Shown piece after piece: positions 26,893 to 33,412 of a stretch of 64,000 nt of DNA; position 1 is the first letter of the stretch, and each line of letters begins with the position of its first letter. Where the stretch lies: NCBI RefSeq assembly GCF_900100755.1, contig NZ_FNCI01000001.1, forward strand, positions 62,001 through 126,000, given 5' to 3'. Source of the DNA: Onishia taeanensis (GTDB taxonomy: Bacteria; Pseudomonadota; Gammaproteobacteria; Pseudomonadales; Halomonadaceae). A model generated the notes under the pieces. That model made no database searches and was not told the origin of the DNA. It was given only the letters and a program-made list of their open reading frames with translations. The translations under genes were made by a program, and so were the position numbers.

Positions 26893-28092
26893 ATGATTCA
26901 GGTATCCCTGCCCTTCACCCGTGAGGAGTACGCAAGCCGGCTGTGGAAGGTGCGTGCCGAGATGGCCAGCCGTGGTATTGACGTAATAATCGTCAGTGAT
27001 CCCTCCAATATGGCTTGGCTAACCGGCTATGATGGCTGGTCCTTTTATGTGCACCAGTGCGTGCTGGTAGGGCTCGAGGGCGAGCCGGTCTGGTATGGCC
27101 GGCGAATGGACGCCAATGGTGCCCTGCGGACCTGCTGGATCGATCCGGAAAATATTACCTACTACCCGGACTACTACGTTCAGAATCCGGATATGCATCC
27201 CATGGACTACCTGGCCCAGACGATCCTGCCGTATTACGGCTGGCATCAGGGCGTGGTGGGCATGGAGATGGACAACTATTACTTCTCGGCCAAGGCCTAT
27301 CAGAGCTTGCTGCGCGAGCTGCCCCACGCCCGCTTCATCGATGCCAATTCGCTGGTCAACTGGTGTCGCGCTATCAAGTCGCCACAGGAAGTCGAGTACA
27401 TGCGCGTGGCGGCGCGGATCGTGGAAGGCATGCACTCGCGTATCCTGGAGATGATCGAGCCGGGATTGCCCAAGAGCAAACTGGTCTCCGAAATTTACCG
27501 GGTCGGCATCGAAGGTTGGCGCGATGACCAGGGCAAGATCTTCGGTGGCGACTATCCGGCCATCGTGCCGATGCTGCCGACGGGCAGCGATGCCGCAGCC
27601 CCCCATTTGACCTGGGACGACACCCCCTTTCGCAAGGGGGAGGGCACCTTCTTCGAAATCGCCGGTGTCTTCAAGCGCTATCACGCGCCGATGTCTCGCA
27701 CGGTCTACCTGGGCACGCCGCCGCGCGACTTCATTCGCGCCGAGTCGGCATTGCTCGAGGGCATCGAGAATGGTCTGGCCGTCGCCAAGCCCGGCAACCG
27801 CTGTGCGGATATTGCCATGGCCCTGGGCTCGGCCATGGATAAGTACGGTTTCGACCGTGGCGGTGCCCGCTGTGGCTATCCTATCGGCATCAGCTATCCG
27901 CCGGACTGGGGTGAGCGGACCATGAGTCTGCGTCCGTCCGATGAGACGATCCTCGAGCCTGGCATGACCTTCCATTTCATGCCGGGTATGTGGGATGAGA
28001 ACTGGGGCCTGGAAATTACCGAAAGTATTCTGATCACCGAGACGGGCTGTGAAACCCTGGCCGACTTCCCTCGCCAGCTGTTCGTCAAATAA
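26893..28092 (+). CDS. doeA: Ectoine hydrolase DoeA
   Basis: This 399-residue enzyme opens the ectoine ring to N-alpha-acetyl-L-2,4-diaminobutyrate. It has the two-part creatinase/aminopeptidase-P (M24) layout: an N-terminal domain (ASRLWKVRAEMASRGIDVIIVSDPSNMAWLTGYDGWSFY region) and a C-terminal pita-bread domain with GTFFEIAGVFKRYHAPMSRT, GYPIGISYPPDWGE and HFMPGMW. The length and the GYDGWSFYVHQ stretch fit DoeA/EutD. The true M24 metal site is altered, as known for this enzyme. It is the first gene of doeABX, 10 bp ahead of doeB. The ribosome site is weak. Confidence 0.92.
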   Translation: MIQVSLPFTREEYASRLWKVRAEMASRGIDVIIVSDPSNMAWLTGYDGWSFYVHQCVLVGLEGEPVWYGRRMDANGALRTCWIDPENITYYPDYYVQNPDMHPMDYLAQTILPYYGWHQGVVGMEMDNYYFSAKAYQSLLRELPHARFIDANSLVNWCRAIKSPQEVEYMRVAARIVEGMHSRILEMIEPGLPKSKLVSEIYRVGIEGWRDDQGKIFGGDYPAIVPMLPTGSDAAAPHLTWDDTPFRKGEGTFFEIAGVFKRYHAPMSRTVYLGTPPRDFIRAESALLEGIENGLAVAKPGNRCADIAMALGSAMDKYGFDRGGARCGYPIGISYPPDWGERTMSLRPSDETILEPGMTFHFMPGMWDENWGLEITESILITETGCETLADFPRQLFVK

Positions 28093-28102
28093 GGAGACCT
28101 TC

Positions 28103-29134
28103 ATGAGCATGTCAGAGAGCCGAGTGCGGCCTAGTCCCATTTCCGCCACAGTCGACTTCGAGGCCGAGGGCGTTCAGCACGGCTTCCTCAAGCTGCCGAT
28201 CTCCAACGACGAGTCGGCCTGGGGAGCGGTGATGATCCCGGTGACCGTGATCAAGAACGGTGAAGGTCCCACCGCACTGTTAACCGGTGGCAATCATGGC
28301 GATGAGTATGAGGGCATGACAGCGCTGATGAAGCTGGCAAGCGACCTGGATGCCCAGCAGGTCCACGGTCGGGTGATCATCGTGCCGATGATGAATACCC
28401 CGGCCGCTCAGGCCGGCCGTCGGACCTCGCCGATGGACAGCGGCAATCTCAATCGCAGCTTTCCGGGCAATCCGGATGGCGGGGTGACGGAGCAGATCGC
28501 CGACTACTTCACTCGCTATCTGGTGCCGATGTGCGATGTGGTGCTGGACCTGCACTCCGGTGGCCGGACCCTGGATATCGTGCCGTTTGCCGCCTCGCAT
28601 CAGCTCGAGGACCGGGACTTGCAGCGCCGGGCTCTCGATGGTGCCAAGGCCTTCGGTGCGCCCACGGCGATGATGATGTTCGAACTGGACGCCGAGAAAC
28701 TCTTCGACACCGCCGTGGAGCGCCAGGGCAAGGTGTTCGTGGCCACCGAACTGGGCGGTGGCGGCACCACAACCCCCGAGCGCTTGAAGATCGCCGAGCG
28801 CGGCGTCAACAACTTCCTGATTCACTTCGGGCTGATCGATGGCGAGCTCGAGGGGCCGGACGAGCCTCAGATCTATGTCGATATGCCGGATGCCTCCTGC
28901 TATGTACAGAGCGAGCATCAGGGGCTGCTGGAACTGACGCTGGCGCTGGGTGAACCGGTCCGCGAGGGCGAGGTGATCGCACGGGTCTATGACATGAGCC
29001 GCACCGGCACCCCGCCAATCGAGTACCGTGCCGAGCGCAGCGGCCTGCTGGTGGCGAGACGCTTCCCGGCCCAGGTGGGTATGGGCGATACCATCGCGGT
29101 CATCGCCGATATCGTCGACGCCCTGGACGGATGA
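28103..29134 (+). CDS. doeB: N-alpha-acetyl-L-2,4-diaminobutyrate deacetylase DoeB
   Basis: This 343-residue enzyme removes the acetyl group to give L-2,4-diaminobutyrate. It belongs to the succinylglutamate desuccinylase/aspartoacylase zinc family. Zinc ligands are in GGNHGDEYEG (His and Glu) and DLHSGG (His); a substrate-binding Arg lies in NLNRSFPG. A C-terminal biotinyl-like beta domain closes the chain. AAGGAG (28091-28096) precedes the chosen start. It lies 7 bp before doeX. Confidence 0.92.
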   Translation: MSMSESRVRPSPISATVDFEAEGVQHGFLKLPISNDESAWGAVMIPVTVIKNGEGPTALLTGGNHGDEYEGMTALMKLASDLDAQQVHGRVIIVPMMNTPAAQAGRRTSPMDSGNLNRSFPGNPDGGVTEQIADYFTRYLVPMCDVVLDLHSGGRTLDIVPFAASHQLEDRDLQRRALDGAKAFGAPTAMMMFELDAEKLFDTAVERQGKVFVATELGGGGTTTPERLKIAERGVNNFLIHFGLIDGELEGPDEPQIYVDMPDASCYVQSEHQGLLELTLALGEPVREGEVIARVYDMSRTGTPPIEYRAERSGLLVARRFPAQVGMGDTIAVIADIVDALDG

Positions 29135-29141
29135 GGCCACG

Positions 29142-29612
29142 ATGAAGCTCGATCGCTATGATCTGAAGATCCTCGAGATTCTGGCCGAGGACGGCCGTAT
29201 CACCAAGTCGCGACTGGCAGAGGCGATCAACCTTTCTATCAGCCCCTGCTGGGAGCGGGTGCGACGTCTGGAGAAGGCCGGGATCATCGAAGGCTACGGT
29301 GCGCGTCTCAATTCGCGAATGGTGGTGCGCCGGACACCGGTCTGGGTGCAAGTCGAGCTGAAGTCACACCATGCAGGCGATTTCCAGCGATTCGAGGCAG
29401 AGGTCATGGCCACTCCCGAGGTCACCGAATGCGTGGCCGTTGGGGGTGGGGTCGACTATCTGATCAAGGTCGAAGCCGAAACCATCGATGCCTATCAGCG
29501 GTTGGTCGACGCTTGGTTGATGTCGGACATCGGTATTCAGCGCTATTTCACCTATATCGTCACCAAGACCGTCAAGCACACGGTGCCGCCGATTGCCCTT
29601 GCGTGTGAATAA
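29142..29612 (+). CDS. doeX: Lrp/AsnC-family regulator DoeX
   Basis: This 156-residue protein has an N-terminal winged helix (DRYDLKILEILAEDGRITKSRLAEAINLSISPCWERVRRLEKAGIIEGY) and a C-terminal RAM ligand domain with VTECVAVGGGVDYLIKV. DoeX of Halomonas elongata regulates the ectoine degradation genes. Its position directly after doeB supports the name. It likely senses an ectoine breakdown product and binds upstream of doeA and perhaps doeC. Confidence 0.9.
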   Translation: MKLDRYDLKILEILAEDGRITKSRLAEAINLSISPCWERVRRLEKAGIIEGYGARLNSRMVVRRTPVWVQVELKSHHAGDFQRFEAEVMATPEVTECVAVGGGVDYLIKVEAETIDAYQRLVDAWLMSDIGIQRYFTYIVTKTVKHTVPPIALACE

Positions 29613-29710
29613 ATGACGCCCGTGTAAATCTCGTGGATTCCACTTCACGCAAAACTGACATAAGCTGGAACCGTAGCGAGCAGTTTGGCGATATCGCCTA
29701 CTACGAGGGT

Positions 29711-29740
29711 GATTGGCGCCCAAGGCGGCCAATCGTTTTT
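29711..29740 (+). terminator. Intrinsic terminator or attenuator between doeX and the cassette
   Basis: GATTGGCGCC (29711-29720) pairs with GGCGGCCAATC (29724-29734) with one bulged G and a CAA loop, then comes G and five T residues. It ends only 25 bp before the nitrilase ATG, leaving room for a ribosome site but not for a normal promoter. A perfect GGCGATATCGCC palindrome lies just upstream (29687-29698). Confidence 0.7.
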
Positions 29741-29765
29741 AGGCTATCGCAATGCAGAGGTTCGC

Positions 29766-30635
29766 ATGTCTTATTTCACTATTGCAGGGGTGCAGCTACA
29801 GGCACCTCACCACGGTGACAACACCGATGCTATGCGCGCCCGCATCGAAATGCTGGTGGCGCGCTTCCCCCACGTTCAGATGGTGGTCTTCAGCGAGCTG
29901 ATGGCGCATGGCGCTTCCCCGCTGAACGCCCAGCCCATGCCCAGCGGCACCGAGGCCATGTTCTGTGAGCTGGCCGAGAAACACCGCCTGTGGTTGATTC
30001 CGGGCTCAATGTTCGAACAAGTCGGGGAGCTTGTTTACAACACCCTGAGCGTCATCAACCCGCAGGGGCAGGTGGTCAATCGTTTCCGCAAGATGTTCCC
30101 CTTCCGCCCCTACGAGGCCGGCGTTGAAAGCGGCACCGAGTTCGTGGTTTTCGACGTGCCCAACATCGGCCGTTTCGGTGTCTCGATCTGCTATGACATG
30201 TGGTTCCCGGAAACCACGCGCACCCTGGCCGCCATGGGCGCCGAGGTGATCCTGCATCCAACCATGACCGACACCATCGATCGTGATATCGAGCTGTCCA
30301 TTGCCCGCACCAATGCGGCGGTCAACCAGTGCTATTTCTTCGATATCAACGGCGCAGGCGCGCTGGGTAACGGCCGTTCGATCGTGGTCGGGCCGTCTGG
30401 GGATGTCATCCATCAGGCGGGCATCGGCGAAGAGGTCATGCCGATCGAGATCGACATGAACCGGGTGCGTCGCGAGCGTGAGGCGGGGCTGCGGGGCCTG
30501 GGTCAGCCGCTCAAGAGCTTCCGCGACCGTCAGGTGGACTTTTCGCTGTACCGGAGTGAGACCCGTTCTACTCCCTTCCTCGACACCTTGGGTCCGCTTG
30601 CGAAGCCGGCGCGTCGGGATATCGAGCCATACTGA
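29766..30635 (+). CDS. Nitrilase-superfamily carbon-nitrogen hydrolase
   Basis: This 289-residue enzyme has the Glu-Lys-Cys triad of the nitrilase superfamily: E44 in VFSELMAHG, K109 in RFRKMFPFRPYEAG and C142 in SICYDMWFPE. Such enzymes hydrolyse amides, carbamoyl amines or nitriles, or do the reverse condensation. The subgroup cannot be fixed by eye; amide hydrolysis is more likely than nitrile hydrolysis. AGAGG lies five bases before the ATG at 29766. It is the first of four same-strand genes inserted between doeX and doeC. It has no counterpart in the published doe or eut pathways. It could process the product of the ATP-grasp ligase that follows. Confidence 0.85.
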   Translation: MSYFTIAGVQLQAPHHGDNTDAMRARIEMLVARFPHVQMVVFSELMAHGASPLNAQPMPSGTEAMFCELAEKHRLWLIPGSMFEQVGELVYNTLSVINPQGQVVNRFRKMFPFRPYEAGVESGTEFVVFDVPNIGRFGVSICYDMWFPETTRTLAAMGAEVILHPTMTDTIDRDIELSIARTNAAVNQCYFFDINGAGALGNGRSIVVGPSGDVIHQAGIGEEVMPIEIDMNRVRREREAGLRGLGQPLKSFRDRQVDFSLYRSETRSTPFLDTLGPLAKPARRDIEPY

Positions 30636-30740
30636 TCGCCTCTCGTGTTGATGGGCGGCGTTTACTGAAAAGGAGTTCATGGTGGTAACCCCTATTATCC
30701 AAGGTTTACGACGTCTGTTTTCTCGCCTGATGAGTCACAA

Positions 30741-30766
30741 AAGCGCCGCCCAACGTGGTGGCGCTT
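30741..30766 (+). other. Hairpin in the leader of the ATP-grasp gene
   Basis: AAGCGCCGCC pairs with GGTGGCGCTT (10 bp, one G-U) around CAACGT. It lies between two possible starts of the ATP-grasp gene, and no T-run follows. It may set mRNA stability or ribosome access. Confidence 0.45.
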
Positions 30767-30819
30767 CCCCCTCCGCCTCGCAAGCAGCGCAGGAACGTCA
30801 CCCAAAAGGAGCCAGCTCC

Positions 30820-32289
30820 ATGACAACAACACTGACCAGCATCTCCGATGTGCGCCGTTTCTTTCATAACAACAAGGAGCCGATCTACTTCATCTCGGCG
30901 ACCAACTTCAACCTGCTGGGGATCGGCGACTGGGTGGGGAATTTCCGCCATATCAACTACATCAACTGCTTCGATGACAAGCAGAAGAACGTCTTCGTGC
31001 CTAAGGAGAAGTTCCCGCGCGACTTCGAAAGCATCGAGGACATCAACAACTACCTGCTCGAGCATAAGGAAGTCATCGACTATATCCGTTCTCGTGGCGA
31101 GCAGGGGGTGGCTGCCTTCCTGATGTTCGACGAGCACACCGAAGAAATTTGCGAACAGCTGGGGCTGCGAGTGGCCTTCCCGCCGGCCAAGCTGCGTTCG
31201 CGGATGGACAACAAGATCGAAACGGTGCGTATCGGCAACAAGGTTGGCGTACCCAGCGTGCCCAACGTGCTGGCCAAGGTGGACAGCTATCAGCACCTGA
31301 TGGAAGTCAGCAAGGAGCTGGGTACCAGCGATCTGGTCATCCAGTCTGCCTATGGCGACTCCGGCCATACCACCTTCTTCGTTTCCAATGAAGATGAGTA
31401 CTACCGCCACGCCGAAGAGATCGAGGCCGAAGAAGAGGTCAAGATCATGAAGCGCATCAATTGCCGCGGCTCGGCCATCGAGGCCTGTGCAACCCGCTGC
31501 GGCACCGTGGTGGGGCCACTGATGACCGAACTGGTTGGCTTCAAGAGCCTGACACCCTACAAAGGCGGCTGGTGCGGCAACGAGATGTTCGCCGGTGCCT
31601 TCACTCAAGAAGTGCGTGACAAGGCCCAGGAATACACCAACAAGTTTGGCGAGGCGCTGCGCGAGGAAGGCTACCGTGGTTATTTCGAGCTCGACTTCCT
31701 GATCGACATGGACACCAACGATGTCTATCTGGGCGAGCTTAACCCGCGGGTTACCGGTGCCAGCTCGTTGACCAATGTGGCGGCCTTCGCGCATTCGGAC
31801 GTTCCGCTATTCCTGTTTCACCTGCTCGAATTCTCGGGCCAGGATTTCGATATCGACATCCAGGCCGTCAACGATCGCTGGGCGCACCCGGATAGCATCG
31901 ACAGCTGGAGCCAGCTAGTGATCAAGCACACCGATGAAACGGTGGATCTGCTGACGCAGGCGCCCCAGTCCGGCGTCTGGCGGATGGCCGTGGATGGCAG
32001 TATCGCCTTCGACCACTATGACTCGCATCCGCATGCAGCAGAGAGCGAGCAGGAAGCCTTCTTCATGCGCATCAGCGGCGTTGGCGACTTCCGCTACGAG
32101 GGGGCGGATCTCGGCATCCTGATCACCCGTGGTCGTCTGATGGACGATGACTTCCAGCTTACCGAGCGCGCCAAGGCCTGGATCGATGGCATTCGTGGCC
32201 AGTATGCCGGCCAGTCGGTGCAGGATCCGGTGGTGGAGCAGGTGGCCGTGAATCATGCGGTGGGCGGCGGCAACTTCAAGATCCTTTGA
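30820..32289 (+). CDS. ATP-grasp carboxylate-amine ligase (biotin-carboxylase-like)
   Basis: This 489-residue protein shows the ATP-grasp layout. There is an N-terminal alpha/beta lobe, then KLRSRMDNKIETVRIGNKVGVPSVPN, LVIQSAYGDSGHTTFF (ATP-lid region), MKRINCRGSAIEACATRCG, and the metal/ATP motif FELDFLIDMDTNDVYLGELNPRVTGASSLTNV. Members join a carboxylate to an amine or thiol through an acyl-phosphate. Substrates are unknown. AAGGAG (30806-30811) precedes the ATG at 30820. The frame stays open to an ATG at 30679 that also has a purine-rich site, giving a possible 47-residue extension. The stop overlaps the next start as TGATG, so the two genes are translationally coupled. Confidence 0.83.
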   Translation: MTTTLTSISDVRRFFHNNKEPIYFISATNFNLLGIGDWVGNFRHINYINCFDDKQKNVFVPKEKFPRDFESIEDINNYLLEHKEVIDYIRSRGEQGVAAFLMFDEHTEEICEQLGLRVAFPPAKLRSRMDNKIETVRIGNKVGVPSVPNVLAKVDSYQHLMEVSKELGTSDLVIQSAYGDSGHTTFFVSNEDEYYRHAEEIEAEEEVKIMKRINCRGSAIEACATRCGTVVGPLMTELVGFKSLTPYKGGWCGNEMFAGAFTQEVRDKAQEYTNKFGEALREEGYRGYFELDFLIDMDTNDVYLGELNPRVTGASSLTNVAAFAHSDVPLFLFHLLEFSGQDFDIDIQAVNDRWAHPDSIDSWSQLVIKHTDETVDLLTQAPQSGVWRMAVDGSIAFDHYDSHPHAAESEQEAFFMRISGVGDFRYEGADLGILITRGRLMDDDFQLTERAKAWIDGIRGQYAGQSVQDPVVEQVAVNHAVGGGNFKIL

Positions 32290-33335
32290 TGAAGAATACC
32301 GCTATGGGACGGGCCGGCCGCCAGTGGGACGCTGATTCCCACAAGCAGCTGGCCTTCCGCACCGTCCACGAGCCACAGGCTGGCGCGAAGTGGCAATCGC
32401 TTTTCGAACTCCACTGGCCGGCGTACGAGCGCTGGTTCTTGTCGGAAGGCGAGCGGGAGCGGCCAGGTTACCTGGCCGGCTTCAATGCCATACGGCGCCA
32501 CATGCCCGAGCTGCTGCCGACCTACGAGCATCTTTGTGGACTCGCCGGCGGTGGTGATCTGTCCTCGCGCATGCTGAGCCTGTATCGCCCACCGGCCTAC
32601 ATCACGGGGTGCTCACAGGCCGTGTTGGCCAACGGCAATAGCAATGTGCTGGTGCGCAACTACGATTATCCCCCCGAGCTGTGCGAGGGCACCATTCTTT
32701 CCTCGTGCTGGAATGGTCGTCACGTGATCGCCATGACCGACTGCCTGTGGGGCGTGCTCGACGGCATGAACGACAGCGGCTTGGCGGTGTCCTTGGCCTT
32801 CGGCGGGCGGACCGTGGTGGGCGATGGCTTCGGTGCGCCCATGATCCTGCGCTATATCCTCGAGTTCTGTGATACCACCCCTGAAGCCGCCGAGGTGTTG
32901 GCGCGGGTGCCGACGCACATGGCCTACAACATCACCGTCGATGATGCTCAGGGCCGCTATATCACGGCGATGATCGCGCCTGATCGCAAGGCCTCCATCA
33001 AGCGGGTGCCGGTGGCGACCAACCACCAAAAGAAGATCGAGTGGTATGCCCACGCCCTGGCGTCGGAGACGCTGATCCGCGAGCGCCAGCTTTCGATCCT
33101 GGTCGATGACGATGCCACCAGCGAGGAACGGCTGATTTCTGCTTTCTTCGCCCCTCCGCTTTATCGCACCGACCATCGCCGTGGATTGGGCACCGTCTAT
33201 ACATCCGTGTACCGGCCATTGCAGGGACGCGTGCAGTTCCATTGGCCGTCGCACCACCTTGATCTGAGTTTCACGCATTTTCCCGAGACCAATTTCATCA
33301 TTCACTACGGGCCCCGACACCACGGTGCCGGCTAG
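32289..33335 (+). CDS. C45-family Ntn hydrolase/acyltransferase
   Basis: This 348-residue protein resembles isopenicillin-N/6-APA acyltransferase and the Tan amide hydrolase (peptidase family C45). These are made as a proenzyme that cuts itself before a cysteine. Here the likely cut is G107-C108 in YITGCSQAVL, giving an alpha chain of about 12 kDa and a beta chain with N-terminal Cys. RNYDYPP (123-129) and WGVLDGMNDSGLAVSLAFGG are further family marks. Such enzymes hydrolyse or transfer acyl groups on amines. The start overlaps the ligase stop, so the pair may make and then trim or exchange one amide bond. No signal peptide is present. Confidence 0.8.
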   Translation: MKNTAMGRAGRQWDADSHKQLAFRTVHEPQAGAKWQSLFELHWPAYERWFLSEGERERPGYLAGFNAIRRHMPELLPTYEHLCGLAGGGDLSSRMLSLYRPPAYITGCSQAVLANGNSNVLVRNYDYPPELCEGTILSSCWNGRHVIAMTDCLWGVLDGMNDSGLAVSLAFGGRTVVGDGFGAPMILRYILEFCDTTPEAAEVLARVPTHMAYNITVDDAQGRYITAMIAPDRKASIKRVPVATNHQKKIEWYAHALASETLIRERQLSILVDDDATSEERLISAFFAPPLYRTDHRRGLGTVYTSVYRPLQGRVQFHWPSHHLDLSFTHFPETNFIIHYGPRHHGAG

Positions 33336-33412
33336 CCCATCGATTACGTTGCTTGCGGGCTGAAGGCCCGTAGCAGTTGCATAATGACAAGCAGCACTGC
33401 TGGGGACGCATC

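Noticed and set aside
27019-28149. A 376-codon minus-strand frame opposite doeA
   Set aside because: Shadow frame; doeA on the plus strand carries clear family motifs.
29766-30635. Calling the nitrilase N-carbamoylputrescine amidase (AguB)
   Set aside because: The triad alone does not fix the substrate, and no agmatine deiminase or other arginine-to-putrescine gene is adjacent apart from the unassigned decarboxylase.
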